Source: Parelaphostrongylus tenuis | Taxonomy: Eukaryota; Nematoda; Chromadorea; Rhabditida; Metastrongylidae | NCBI GenBank assembly: GCA_019055375.1 | Contig: JAHQIW010007353.1 | Coordinates: 1 to 64,000 of the forward strand | DNA length: 64,000 nucleotides | Direction: 5' to 3' | Shown: positions 42,913 to 56,900 of the stretch, piece after piece | Layout: every line of letters starts with the position of its first letter | How positions within the stretch are numbered: the first letter of the stretch is position 1 | Notes under the pieces: generated by a model | What the model was told of the DNA's origin: nothing | The model's input: the letters and a program-made list of their open reading frames with translations, nothing else | Databases searched by the model: none | Program-made: the position numbers and the translations under genes

Positions 42913-43078
42913 GACCGTGGGTTCACGGCCTCTGCGTCTCTAACCTTGAACGCGTTGCGTGTAACTGTGGCGTCTGATGGCGTTTTCCATTGTTAGACGC
43001 AGCACTGTGAGGGTTAGACGCCACTGTTAAACGCAGCACTTTGAAGGTTAGAGACGCAGAGGCCGTGGGTCCACGGTC
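42913..43078. repeat. Short palindromic MITE family P, copy 4
   Basis: Ends GGACCGTGGGTTCACGGCCT and AGGCCGTGGGTCCACGGTCC. The arms continue through CTGCGTCTCTAACC and its inverse. The centre has duplicated GACGCAGCACT motifs. This is the cleanest copy in the window. Confidence 0.65.
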
Positions 43079-43737
43079 CTGTAATAGCTAAAAGGTGCGA
43101 AGAAACGCAGCATCTTATTGGTCATTTCTGAGAAATATTACGGCACTCGACCAGCTACGTAGATCACGGGGCGACTAAATATCCTTAGAGAACGTGGATT
43201 TTGTGCTCGGCCGCAATATTCACACCTCAAAGTTGTAGATGAGCTCTAGTTGAGTATCTCAAAGCACGCATATTACGAATTAATCGCCATGTACGGAGCC
43301 TTCGATTAGTGCGCGGTTACGATGTGCACCGAAATCAGTCTGTGTTGTACGTGGGACCCAAAAAAGGAGAAGCCGACTGTACTTTTTGAGGCAGTTATTC
43401 CATGTTCCGGATCCCACAAAGAAAATAAGAATAAGGAAGAATTTTTGGGCCAGAAAAGGCATCTTTCAAAGGGTAGGATTCAAAGAAAAGTTGAGATGAT
43501 ATCGACAACATAGTATTCAAATCGAGGGAAATGTGCCAATATATGCCATTCGTATTAGGATTTGTTCTAAGGGAAAATGATGCTCTAGGATTAAAAATAT
43601 GGAGCAGAACGGGACGGCGAACAAGATCCATACGCTGTTCATTGAAGTGGCGATACGACGAGCAATTTATAATTCCGATATGAGTACATTGTTGAGCTTT
43701 CCACATCGAAAAGGGTGTTAGCGCTTGCTAAATTTGG

Positions 43738-43840
43738 TTTCGGTAGCCTCAGTGGTGTAAGCTGTAGCATGCACCCCACTAAGGAAAATATATGGGGTTC
43801 AACTTCCGCCTGAGGCTTTTGAAAGTTTTCTGCATCATGC
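43738..43840 (+). repeat. SINE-B copy
   Basis: GGTAGCCTCAGTGGTGTAAG as A box and GGGGTTCAACTTCCGCC as B box, with CTGAGGCTTTTGAAAG and GCATCATGCTGCATCC behind. Confidence 0.5.
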
Positions 43841-43879
43841 TGCATCCTTGGATAAGTTCTTTTCCGTCAAACGGCGTGG

Positions 43880-45200
43880 AATAAAGAAACGTTACCTTTT
43901 GCTGGACAAGAACTTTTCTTGAGAGTGTTAGTAAATTGGAAGCTTAAATCTCTGGCTATTGCGTATGTTTTGCAACGCCCGCGCATTTATACTACTAGTT
44001 CTCTGGGAGCTGAAAAGCACATGAACTTATGGAGGAGATCTTTTAGCATCCGAGTCTTACGTTTAATTTGAAGTTTCTTTCGAAGTGGAGAAGAACAACA
44101 AAAATCGCACTTCACATGTGAGCTGCTTAAGCGCCATCGATCGATCACTGTTTTGAAAACACGAGTAGCCCCCTTTTGCCCCTCGTGCCAGCCCGTTGAT
44201 TATCCAAGAAACAAATGCCCGCATATGTTAATCAATCTTATTTTCCCTACTACATAGCAGAGTAACGGTCTTTCTAGAAAATAACCACAACATTGAAATT
44301 GATAAATTTTACGTTATTGAATGATTACTAATAGTTTGAACGAAGAGCTCTGTCCTGCAAGAAATATGAGTTTATGAAATACAAATTTCTTTTCGTTGAA
44401 GCGTTATTGAAACACTTTTTGGTTCTTTCTAACTAGGAGGAAACAAATGGAAAATTGATCTCATTTGCTGGAGAGGATCTTTTCATAGGGAGGTTAGTAA
44501 CCTTTCGAAAGCTCGGACCTGAGGCTACCGCGCCATGTCTCCGGCTTTCCAAAGCACCTCTTTATAATGCTCTAATATTCAAAATAATATCATGTGTGTT
44601 TTTTCTCTTGTCTCGCATATATTTCGCTCGACAAAACTTCTTCTTTAGGGTGCTAGTACTCAAACCATAGTACAAGCTTCATCTTTCAACCCCCGGTGGT
44701 CTTTTGATTTGTGCTTCAAATCTCGCCGGACAGAACTCTTTCTTTAAACTATTAGTAATCATTTGATAGCATAATGTCTTTCAATTTTAGCCATGTGCTT
44801 ATTCTCTGGAAATACGGTTCGGCAGGGAAAATAGACCAAGTTTTACATTCTTAGTAACGTTGTTTACAGGCTATTCGGTATGAAGACGGCCGTGGCAGGA
44901 GGCGTGGCAGGGACAGGGCGATGCGGGACGATCGGTATTTTGCTATTCAATTGGGAATTTTTTTCTCCGCAGAAATTCCAGAAAAAAACGATTGATCAAG
45001 TTACTAACACTTCTATGAAAAAGTCCTCCCCAGTGAGTGAGATCGGTTTTCCATTCGTTTCTCCTAATCAGAAACAACCGACTTCTTTAAGAAGCGACGT
45101 TGTGGCGCACTAGCTAGGGATTCAAGCTTTCGAATGATCGCCAGCACTCTTATGAAAAGTTATTGTTTAGCCAGAGGAATCGTTCCTTCATCCCGTGCCA
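43880..45200. mobile_element. Long-TIR MITE family M, copy 7 (outer, split)
   Basis: Its left part runs from about 43,880 to 44,420 and its right part from 45,080 to 45,200. The right part resumes at AAGAAGCGACGTTGTGGCGC and ends near GGAATCGTTCCTTCATCCCG. Copy 8 sits between. The two parts join into the order seen in uninterrupted copies. Confidence 0.65.
44421..45079. mobile_element. Long-TIR MITE family M, copy 8 (inner, nested)
   Basis: Left end GGTTCTTTCTAACTAGGAGG and right end CTCCTAATCAGAAACAACC. The flanking 8-mers CACTTTTT and GACTTCTT agree at 6 of 8. It has inserted into copy 7 of its own family. Confidence 0.75.
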
Positions 45201-47645
45201 TCTAACGGAAAAGTGCACTTGGATATTCAATTACAACATCATAATACTGCTAAAAATGCAGTAAGATGTAGGGTTGCTCCAGTTCAAACTTTCTAATGTA
45301 GAATAAACAGAACGAGATAAAACAAAGATGAGATGCTTTTTGTGAGCACTTGTGACGCTCTTTTTTGATGACCTTGGTGACTGTATTGGACCTGAAACAC
45401 TTTAATTTTGCTCAAAATTCGAGTCCGACATGACTGTATGGCCTTTTTAACGAAAATCGATGTCGTAAATGCAGTGTGAATGCTTTGAAAAAGTAGTAGT
45501 AACCGCCTATAATTTGCTGTGCTTCTGGAATTCAGTAACTCTACGAAGTTCATAAAAAATATTCACTCGTAGCTGTTCAAGGTCACCGTCGTTCATGTAG
45601 GTGATGCATCGTACAATTTGTCTACGACCTGATTTGAAAGCCACTTTTTGAAATGATGGCTACAGAATTGCCTGTGGAAATCTCGTTGACTCTCAGAGAA
45701 GCGAAGAATGCCTTAGTTGACGCTCGTTCTAGAGTACGAAGGTTTTTCACTGTATCAACCAGTTTGAGCTCATTGGAAGTGATAGTCCAACGACAGCGGT
45801 TTTTTGATTAGCCAATTTTGCAAAAAGTTCTCCGTCTTACACTATTATGTTAAAACCAGCGATTACAAGAAGTCGTACTGGATCAACTGTGGCGATTTCT
45901 TTCATGTCTCTGACAAATAGCCGATAGTAGCAACGACATAGGTGTAGATGAATAATGTCTATTTATGTCTGGTAGAGCTTGCGAATTCAGTCATAATGAT
46001 ATGACAGTTGGATTCGATTTGACAATTGAATTCTTTCCATGATGCCGCTGTGTTGGTTCTTGGTGTTGTCCTCCTCGCTTCCGTAGATGGTTTCTGAAAG
46101 GTGGCTTGGAAAGGCTGGATGTAACAAGTACGAAATTTAAAGTAATTTGATTTGATTACAGTTTTCAAAACTATAAATTATATAACAGCATGCTGAGATA
46201 TACTATGTATTACCTCTTCTACTGCAGGTTTATTCGAATCTACGATGTATACGGTTGTATCACCTCTCAAATTTCGTTCTTTTGTGTACTTTTTTCCGAT
46301 CTATGATTTGTTTTCCTCAACCGAATCCAAAGAATTTCGAGAAAGTGGTTTTAAACAATATTCCAAGAGATTAAAGGGCCGCATCTTTACTGATTAAAAA
46401 AAACTGATCTCGATGCGCATAGATGTCGAGTTCAATGGCACAGAACTTCGACCTGTGGCAAAAGGGTTAAATAAGTACCAATCGTTGGAATCTTTCCCAA
46501 AAATTCCTTTACTGATTCCACTGTGTATTCGGCCTCCGCTAACAAAGATAGCTCAAAAAATCCGAAATAATACTGCCACAGATATAATAATACTCCGACG
46601 TAGTGATTCTCATTTCTGTCTGCTTGTCCATCAGTATCGGTGCTGTTAATGAAGTTCGGGAAGGTCATACTACTCGTAACGAACAAAAGAGAGAATTGAA
46701 ACAAAGGACTAGTGTTAATAAAAGACTATCTCTATGCATAGTTATTTCTCAGTAGAATCGCGACCACGCTGAATTTATCACATCCCATCTTTACGCTTGG
46801 GCTCATCTTATGATATAAGTGAAACAGGCGTTATTTGGAATACACTGTGGACGAAACACCGTAAACTCTATATGCTTAGGTAGACCACTAAGCAGAGAAT
46901 TGATATTCGTTGTAGAAATAATTGTTCATACTGTTGGCGAAGCTTGAAATGTAAGATGTAAGATAACTGAGTTGAAATATCTGCACTTTGTTCTTTTGGA
47001 ATTCGTAGCACATACAACATATTGTAATATTCTATCTAAGGATATTAAATTCTATCTGGATTCCCACTGGTGTCATGGTGAACTGCTCGTTTGAACTCCG
47101 TAAAGACGATTTAAAAGCTCTGAAACTAATACACTTCACAAGTGTCAGCATGCGATCATCGAATGATAACCGTTTTTGTCTAGCATAGAACTTGGTCAAC
47201 GAACTTTGATTTCATTATAGGAGTGTTTTGCATAATGAGTAAAAATTTTACGCCCAGGTCTGCATATTTCATTGTTTTCCTCTCTGTAGACACATTTTCG
47301 ATTACGAAAGAAGAAGAGTGATTGTTGACGGCTATCCACACGCCCAGGCAAAACGCTCCTGTCTGCTATACACTAATCACTCAGTGTTTCCTTTATGCGA
47401 TTGTATTTTTGTTATAAGGTTGAGGTCTTTAGCATCGGTCGCGTTGCTATATTCTGATTCTATTGCTAAATTAGCTGAAATTAAACAGTAAGGTGCTATG
47501 CATCTTGGATTCAAACTTATATGTTTTTCTCCTTTCAATTTTGTAAGCTTATATTCACATTTTGGATTTACACAATTTTGACTGATCTGCCAGCAACCAA
47601 CCATAAACATCTGGTCTGGGCAAGCACGTATCGGTATTAAACCCA
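45201..47645. other. No gene identified
   Basis: Minus-strand frames between about 45.3 and 46.2 kb look faintly protein-like but are broken by stops and were not recognised (see findings). The remainder is AT-rich without usable signals. Confidence 0.3.
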
Positions 47646-47840
47646 ACACGCTCAATATATAAGTATATATGTACATCTATATATGTATATATATATACAT
47701 ACATATACACTTACATATGTATATATGTATATACACATATGTATACGTGTATATATATATATATATATATATGTATTTGTATTTATTCAAGTGTGCACAC
47801 GCACATTTGTGCACATATATATATATATATATATTGAATG
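47646..47840. repeat. AT-rich microsatellite
   Basis: Imperfect (TA)n, (TATG)n and (TACA)n runs in three blocks, the longest pure TA stretches near 47,750-47,770 and 47,816-47,834. Confidence 0.9.
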
Positions 47841-48249
47841 ATGTATAATTCTCTGTATATGTCTCAGGTCACTCCACGAACACTACATTAGCTTTATTGA
47901 TTCGTCAACTTAGTACGTATACAACCTTGGAGTAGTTACATTTGACTATCGCTGGCTCATGCCATATTTGTATTGAACATAATTTTTTCCGCATACACAT
48001 GAACAAGATGGTTCGACACAGATTTGGGCTAATCAGGCCTATCGTCTCTGCAGTATCACGAAATTGATGCCAGACTTTTCTGGGAAATGATCCATAGCAT
48101 CGACTGTTTTTCATCCTCATAATAAGTATTGAGGTGGGCGAGGTCTCCGAAACACGTGTATGGCTCTGGCATACCAACCTCTTCAAATTTCCTTTTCTTT
48201 TAATTAAAAAAAATTTCCACTCTTTATTGCGAATGTTGCGAAATGCAGT

Positions 48250-48470
48250 TACATTCTGTGAAAATTGGTCGTGTTTCCCTGCCTTTTCACCCAGAAGAGT
48301 ATTTTGACTGGACTTTTAGTAATCAATCAGTAGCTTGAGAAATGGACATTTTCATACAAGGCCTAGTTTTAGAAAATCCTTCTAACTGCGCTGTAATAAG
48401 TGAGAAGAGTACTGCGTTTTGCTTCCGAACTAGATAGTTCGTTGGTTAAACTTTACTTTGGCATTTATAC
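48250..48470. mobile_element. Long-TIR MITE family M, decayed left-arm fragment
   Basis: AGAAGAGTATTTTGACTGGA, then TTTTAGTAATCAATCAGTAG and TTCTAACTGCGCTGTAAT, follow the order of the family's left arm. The other arm is missing. Confidence 0.4.
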
Positions 48471-49309
48471 TACTTCTATAGTCAAATCTCGATTTTTGAG
48501 CAAATTCATTGTCATGAGAAGTTAGAGTTTGATTATTTATTTAGATTATTCATTAGAGGAAAGTATTTTTCGCATGGAGAGTGCCCATGTGTTTCAAAAA
48601 TCACCACCTTTCATTTTGAAAGGTGCATCCTTGAAAAACCATATTTCTACTCCTTGTTGTGCATAGAATCCTTTAGAATCCACATTCAGCAGAAGGCCAA
48701 CAAAAATGAATTTACTCCCAACTCTTACTTCTCATTTCTGTCACACATGTTATTAGGGTGAAACCGCCTTTTCTCACTCATCGTCCCCCGATCGCTACAG
48801 AGATTTGCTCGAACTTATTAGGCGGAAGAGCCGAAGCAAATCATGCGGTAGAGGAAACAATTGTGTTGGGGGAAAACGAGGTCGAGCGTCCTGGTTTTGG
48901 TTTTTTTTTCAATTTACAATTAATTTTATTCGTGAAAGTCATCTTGTGGACACTGAACTAAAAAGAATACGTAGAGGGTGCAAACGGTGAGGAATATCCA
49001 GTGTTAAAATCACAACGAAATGTACTCGCAGTGTTGAATAAGCGCGGATAATGAAAAGCTAGCACCCATAAAATGTAGAACAAAGTCTTTTTGCAATTCG
49101 AAAAGGTTTAAAATCCGCAAGTTTACTAATAAGCGATAAATCATTGAGAATTATCGATGAAGTGACATCGCATGCAGTGTGCAGAATACTTTTGACAAAC
49201 AATTGATGCAATTTCTCACTTCCAATCACTCTCATGACTTTGATGTTTTTTAGAAAATAAAATAGTTTCAGAACTAAAAGTTTTTCTATCGTGATTTTTG
49301 ATTTCAGAA

Positions 49310-50043
49310 GAACAAATTCAGCATCACGTCGCCGCCTTTTCAAAAAGCTTTTTTTTCGACGTTGCTACAGGGAACTTTTTGCGCTGCAGACGAGCATATT
49401 TCTCGTCAGACAGAGCACTTTCTTTGGAGTATTAGTAATTATACGACAGCGTAATCGTTTTCGATTCCAACGCTCTGCTTACATCCTGAGAAAACCGTTT
49501 CTCTGCAACGCAATATGTAAAATAAGTTGAATTCCCATCTGCAATCAAGAGGTTCTTTGACTAGTTCACATGTACGCGCGTGAAACGCCCACTTTCGATG
49601 ACACGATGATCATCGATTTCTCGGACATATGAACGCGCGGAGAAGTATCGCGACGGCAGTTCACGTGGTCGCCTCACGCACAGACACGTGAATAGGCCAA
49701 GACCCCCTTGATCGCAAATGAAAATTCAAAGTGTTGTGTCTGTTGCGCTGCAGAGATACGGTCCTTTAAGGATAAAAGCAGAGAGTTGGAATTAGAAGCG
49801 ATTACGCTCTTGTATTACTACTAAAGTCCAAAAAAGAGCTCTATCCAGCGGAAATATGCGCATCTGCAGTGCAGGAAATCTCCTTCTGCACCTATGTCAA
49901 AAATAGGCTTTTTCGAGAACGGCTATGTGGAGCTGTAGTCTGAAGTCTCAGCTTTCGAATGGTTGCTAGCACTCCCTATGGGAATTTCCTCTCCAGCTAA
50001 TGAGATCGGTTTTTCATTTGCCCCCCTTGTAATCGAATAGTAT
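49310..50043. mobile_element. Long-TIR MITE family M, copy 9
   Basis: The left arm tip is truncated (starts near CATCACGTCGCCGCCTTTTC). The right arm is complete to TTTGCCCCCCTTGTAATCG. The central palindrome around 49.57-49.69 kb contains ACGCGCGTGAAACGCC and CGTGGTCGCCTCACGC. Confidence 0.7.
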
Positions 50044-50982
50044 TGGGATATAAGTGTGAATGATTCAAATATTCAGGGGAGATTTTGCTCAGTGAAAGCG
50101 TCTTTTTGGCAGATGCCGAGATAGGATCGCCATTTTATTTCGGATTTCTACTCCAAGATTGAAGTGGAAAACTCAATTAATAGAGGTGGCGGGTGATATG
50201 AGTACTATTACCTAATTATTCAATCTTGCACAGGAAAACCTTCACCATCTTGTAAGATGAGCAACTGGTGAAAGATTTATATATAAAACTCTCTCCGATC
50301 CACGAAAATAGCTTGTAAGCTACGTGCGGTTGAGTTCGCTGTGCGTACTACAGCAGAACTCCCGCCACGCGCGAGGATCCAAAAACCTTTGCATTTCCAG
50401 AGAAAATGTCATGTCGCAACGTTAATGAGACTCGGTATCGGAACAACAGATTATTTTGACCTTATTGTTACATTGCTATAATATCATGCATCGATAAGTT
50501 GGATCGCCATTTGGAAATTTCTAATTCTTTGGTTTGACTTTAAGTCATCTTATCGAACCTTAAAACAGGCTCAAACATGTTATCATGTTATCAGATTATC
50601 ACTACGGCTTTTGTGATACTACATCTCTTGAAGAGATAACGTTGACATTGCTACGTGCAAAACTCTGTTGGAGGCAGTGATATACACGTTTTATCTGAAA
50701 TAAACACTATGAGAACTCTGAATTGAAGATTCGGTATGATTCTCTCGTCATTTGCATTCATTGTTAGCTGGATACTAGTCGTCTGACTTAGTGAAACGAA
50801 TGGTGAGTAGATTGATTGTTATTTGGTCTATTGAAACCAAACCACGAGACAAACTGACCCGGACTTATGTTTATATCTACTATGAGACTCCATTACTTCA
50901 CTGAATTCTATAGTCACACAAATCGAGGTCTCTTTTCTAAAGTCTGAACAAAGAAGTTCGCTATAAATGAATTAGTTTGCAG

Positions 50983-53900
50983 AAGCCATCGTTTGTGGTG
51001 GTAGATGCGAGCATAAACATCGCAAAAGACAAAGCACGAAAATATGAACGTCACGAGAAGAAATTCGTACTTCTACCGTACTACGAGCAGCTATCCAGTT
51101 ATCTGGACGATTATTTTGAGCATATCAAACATGGGCTTGTTGTCTCTATACTCGTTAACGAAAACCGACCTGCACTGAGCCGTTACATATATGCGTTAAG
51201 AAAGTAAGGCAAATTTTATCTATGCCAAAGTTGATCGCTAAAGAGCATAGACCGACAATTTCAGATTCGTTGAGGCAAATGGATTTCGATTTCCAAAAAG
51301 CGATCATTTGAAGTTGATCAAATTGATGTACCTCGTGATGGTGAAGAGACATCAGTGGCATGATACAGTACATTTCGCAGCGAGAGCTCTTGAAATGTTA
51401 CTCAAGTGAGAATTTAACCGAATACCCAAATATAGTAGAGGTTTATACTACGACGTCAGTACTCTACTGTCACATGAGAAGCGTATTGCGATTATTTCAT
51501 CACAAGCTTCGCGTAGCATCTGATCGCCTCATTCATCTTCAGAATGTGGCGCGGCAAAGAAATCCTTCTCCTGGTTTACAGTTTGTGATATTGGCGTTCC
51601 CGGGACGCTGGGATCAAGTGGCTGTGATGCTCGTCGCGGCGCGCCTGGAACGAACTCCATCTCCCAACTCTCTCCTGCGGTCATTAATAACACCCTATGG
51701 AACGCAACAGCAAGACGATCCTCGAGATTGGAAGAAGACTCGTTCAACCACTATTGTACGCCGTGCAAGAAGGCGAAGAACGAAATGAATGCTAGAAATA
51801 ACGGGATCCGCCTAGTTGAAAAATTCTGTGATCGTTTCAGCAGCTTCGAAAGTTAAGTTTTTCCTATCACTTCTCATTCCCGATCAACCTCAACCTAACT
51901 CTCGTTGTTGCTTTATCTTGAGAACACGAATGTAGAAAATTGGAGAGGATTGGTTTGAACCTTGGTCACAGTAACATTTTCCGGTTCATTCTGATTGGGG
52001 GCGAATAAATGAAAAATAGATCTCATTCGCTGGAGAAGAACATTTCATAGGAGTTTAGTGACCATTCTAAAGCTGAGCTTTAAGGCTACAGCTCCACGTT
52101 GCCAGTTTTCCAAAGCACCCTTTTATAACGTTGTAGCATCCAGATTAAAAAATTACGTTTCACACTCGCATTTCTACCTTCTTTTTATCACTCGTATAAT
52201 TCTCTGGAAGTCGATAAGCATAAGAATGTTTAGACAAATTTCTGTAATATCCTATTCAGTCGTCTTACGTGGAGTTTTCGCAACGGAGGAGAAATTTTCA
52301 ATTGAATAACAAAATATCGATCGTTCCGCCTAACCCCGACCCTCCCACGTACCCTGCCGCGCCCCCTGTTACGGCCGTCACCTTGTCGAACAGCCTGTAA
52401 ACAACGTTACCAAAATGTAAAACTTGATCTTATTTTTCTTGCTGAACCGCGTTTTCCACAAATCAGGCACATCGCTAGAATCAGAAAACGAACGCAATAT
52501 TCTAAAGAAAGAGCTATGTCCGGCGACGCTTAGAGCACAAATCAAAAGACCAGAGGTGATCAAAAGATCGAAAGAGCTTTTTGAAGAGCAAACATATTTT
52601 TGAGTTCTTTGAAGCTTTTGCCATAATTTTAGTACTGGACTCTGAAGAAGGAGTTTTGTCCAGCGTAAGCGAGCTAAGAGTAAAAGACACGTGGATCTAT
52701 GAAACATGACTTCATTTTGAATGTTACATCGTTATAAAGGGTTGTTCAATAAACAGGCGACGTGGGGCTGTAGTCTCAAGTCTCAGCTTTCGAATAGTTA
52801 CTAACATTCCTGTGAGAATTTGTTCTCCAGCGAATCAGACCGATTTTTCACTCGTTCCCTCCTAATCAGAAAGAAGCCATTTTTCGTTATTTAGTGATAC
52901 ATACTGGGATCCGATGTAGTATAATCAAGATACTACTAAGTGTCAGTCGTCGCTTTTTTCAAACCTTCTTTGCTAAGCTTCCCACTTGTAATCAGATTGC
53001 TTCAAGCAAATCTAGAAAATTTCAGTCACGTATCCTCATTCTTTGCTTCTCCGCCCATCAAGTGACGCAATGCGAACTTTTCAACTTTTTCGCTTACTTT
53101 ATTTCACTCACTCACCTACTTTCTCAGTTCCTCTGTCTCTTTTTCTCTTCTCTCTCTCTCTCTCTCTCTGTGTAAATCTCTCTCATCTTTCACTTCGTTT
53201 CAAACAACTCAGTTAAATCTCCCAAATCTAGTAGCTCATGGGCGAATTACGAACTCTCTCAATGTGAGAAAGTTCATTGTGAACTAAGTTTGCTTAATAC
53301 ATTCTGTTACTGAGAATGCACACCGATGTGGTTAGTTTCATGTGACTTCGCAGTTTGAATACAGCCAGAGCCTGAAGCTAATAGGAAAAGGTACGTGTTT
53401 CCAAGCACGGGTTTACTAGATCGCTCCCATTGGTAAACAGCTCAAATCAACGTATTCAATAGTCACCAATACATAAGCTGATCTGTGCTTGTCGAAACTG
53501 CTCATCCTGCACCTAACTAGAAATATTTTACTAAATATTACACTAGAATAGCAATGCATGATGCACTGAGAAAGCACAGTGGACATTGATCTTCGATAGA
53601 GCAGCATTGTAATTTGACTGAAAAGAAAACATATAATGAAGTACCGCTATAAACTATAGGCTGCTAGTGTGCTTGGAGAGAATTACAATAGTCTTGAAAG
53701 GCGACTGAGAAGATAGCTCTCTTATCAGAATTTGGTTCGTATACGAGCATATTTAGGACTAGTTGAGTAAGTACCCATTATTCAAACTATCTTCTCCATT
53801 TGTAACGTCCAGAAACTTACTGTATCACAATAATGGGAAAGCACAGGTTGGTGCCGGAGGTGAAATGTCGTGCTAAGCAAAGGTGTTTGTTGAGCTTTTG

Positions 53901-56900
53901 AACATAATAAGTCGACAGTCGAAAGTTTGGCCTTATCGATAAAGCTGAGTTAAGGCAGTCTCCGGCTGGACACATATGTGTCGTTATAGTCCGTGTTTTT
54001 GTCTCATCTTTTTCGTTCCCTGGCTTTTTTTCGCACTCACGCCAACCGGATCTTTTTAGTAAGTGTTATTACACTCACGACGACTTGGTGTTGGAATGGG
54101 AGCCGGCCTACGACCTTTACTACGGAGCAGCTTTCGGGAAACTAGAGGACGTGGAGAGCAGTCGGATACGTACGGCGATATTTCGTATAAATAGATTCTA
54201 CAAACCTTCAGAGACAGTAAATATTTGGAAGAAGGTAAGTTTGCTGTGCTATGCCAAAAGTAACGAAAGTCTAAACATAATATTTCTCACACTTTTGTGT
54301 AATCAAAAGTGATTTACAGCTCGACGGTGTGATTCCCTATGAACAGTTCCGATATGTAACAGGCGATTAGAGCCTTACTGAGTCACTCGTTCATTGAGAA
54401 GATTAAAAACCATACAAGTGTTACTGAGAAACTTTTCTTTTCACAAACTCCTGTGTTCCTTCACCGATCAAATCTGATCAATGGAAAAAAGTTAATAACT
54501 TTCTTATGATTCGTACGAAGCGGCAAATTATAGGTAAAGGTCCACTTGGCTCCACGTTATTCGAATAAAGAATTTGTGAGATGGCCGTGCTGTTTCTAAG
54601 AGTAAGAATGTCGACTGAGGTGGGTACAATGCTTTATTTTATGACCAACGGTCGCCGTGAGATAAATCACATAAAGGATGAAACGTAGATGGTAAAAATT
54701 GAGAGGGATGGGCCGCGCATTCAATTTCATCATTTATCTCCGACCTGAAGGATTATGAATAGCTCAATGCGCAAGTGCTTGTAAGGGTGACCTGGACTGT
54801 CCTTGACCACAGAGCAGGACCGATCGAGAAATTATGTGTATTACGGGGATATCTCTATCGCTGCACCATCAATATCCTAGTAGTCACAAAGCTCTCATGT
54901 TTGGTGAATAGTAGTTAGATTCTATTTATGACTCTAAAAATCTACTCAGATGAAGTTTAACTTTACTGAACGAGAAAAGACGTGAAAATCCGCTAATCTC
55001 TGTCAGAAAGATACAAATTTCCTCATTCACCCATGATAAACTCATGATTTGAATTGTGGGAGTCTGGAAATCGTTTGTTCTTCCGCCTTCTCGTTGAAAC
55101 ATGATTTCAACAAGCCAAATAATCAAAGAATTAGAATTCGTTCAGCAGCACAAGATACGTCAGCATTGTGTACGGTTTGCAAGATTGTACTGGATTTCCA
55201 GTTTTTTCACTGCATCAGTGTTTTTCCGAGACTTGAGAAATGCACCTTTAGAGCTCTAGTCCGAAGCATCATTTGTGATGGTTCAAGTCCTTCTGTGATA
55301 ATTACTTATCAAGATAGTATTGAGAGCAGTATTATAATTTTGAGAGGCTCACTCTATGATCCTGGATGCACTTAAAATAGTATAGAATCGGGCTACTAAA
55401 AGGCGGTGGCGCCTATAACACAAAGACCCGAGGCTTCCTTCTTTGAATACTGAACCTACTTCTGCATTCATCCCACACTTTGGACGGGCATTCTCTCACT
55501 TCAAGGTCAACAAGTTGGTACACACTTATGTGCTAGGATGGAAGCAGTAACTTATCTGATGGTCTACCGCAAACGGTTGGATAATCTTGACATGCAGTGA
55601 ATCCTATACTGTATTTGATGAGGTTAATGCACGCCGTACGATTTTTTACGATTTCAGGATCACAGAAAACACGGAGCTTCGCTGTGGTTTGATACAATGT
55701 GGAAAATGTACGAAGTGGTCGAAATGGGAGGGAAGTGGGGCGATGATTTGCCCACTTTTTTTGCTACGTGAGTGATAGCGCACGTAGGCAGCCACACCTC
55801 AGATACGACCTGAATAGTCTTCTATTTCAAAAATATTCGTAGATGGCCTTTTATGTCGGTTGAGGAAAAAATGCTGTGTTTCACCTAACTACTGCATTGA
55901 TTACTTATTATCCGTACCACAGAAACGTGTTGCTGAGTGATACTCAAGTACCTATGGTATTACCTGCCAGTCTTTCCAAGAATAATATGCTTAGACTTCT
56001 TTTCTGTTGACGACGTAATTGAGAAAATCAAATGGTTGAGAAATACCGACAAGCAAATCAGATAAAATTTCGACTCAGTAGAACAAAGCCCTGAGAAATT
56101 TGAAAACGGAGTGACTTTTTGGAACTATAATACATAATGATCATCAATAACATCTCACAACTCTGGAAAATTTCGTTCTGGAACGATGTTCTTTTTTCAG
56201 TTTAGCACACTGTATCTCGCTAACAATGTAGAAATCGAGAGACTTCAGCTCATCGTAGTCGCTTCAAATTTTATCAGAGGGAGCATCTTTAATTGTCACA
56301 ATCTAATTGACCCATGGAATTCCAATATCATTACATCATTGCATTACGACCATTAAAAGACTATCCATTTCAGTGGGTCTGAAATTTGTTTTAATCCTTA
56401 AGTTTTTGCAGACTGGCGTACAACAATCCGGATTTTATGGATTGGACCCCACTATACGACGTCATGTTCACCCGCATAATCCGCGCCATGGGTCTATGTT
56501 TGAGAGAAGGAAAAATTGTGGTGAGAAATAGCTTCGGCTGTAAATAATATGAAGAAGACTGAATTGAATTACTAAACAATACCTATTTCCGGTTGGTGAT
56601 GGTTCTGGTTCATCGAGTTTGGATGGCTTCGCAAAATTCGTTTCATCAACAATTGGTGGCCCATACAGGTTATCCTTCATCTTCACCTTTGTTTTTACAA
56701 TATCGAGCAGATTTCAAATGCTTCACATTGTTTGGCTGGTAAGAAAAAGAAGGGAAGACTTAAGGACTTAGGCTATATTGTCGACAACATATGTGTGAGT
56801 ATGGATTAACGAAAAAAGTGTAATATGCTCATACAAATTGAAAGGTATGAAAGGTAATAAAGAGCGGCGAGAAGAAGTTGATATGCCCTGAGGACGGTGA

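Noticed and set aside
48758..49000. Open frames near 48.8-49.0 kb as a first exon of PSME4
   Set aside because: No similarity to the PSME4 N-terminus, and two overlapping frames are equally open.
54319..54370. Short candidate PSME4 exon after an acceptor (LDGVIPYEQFRYVTGD)
   Set aside because: It ends in a stop without a donor and does not resemble the roughly 27 residues missing at this point.
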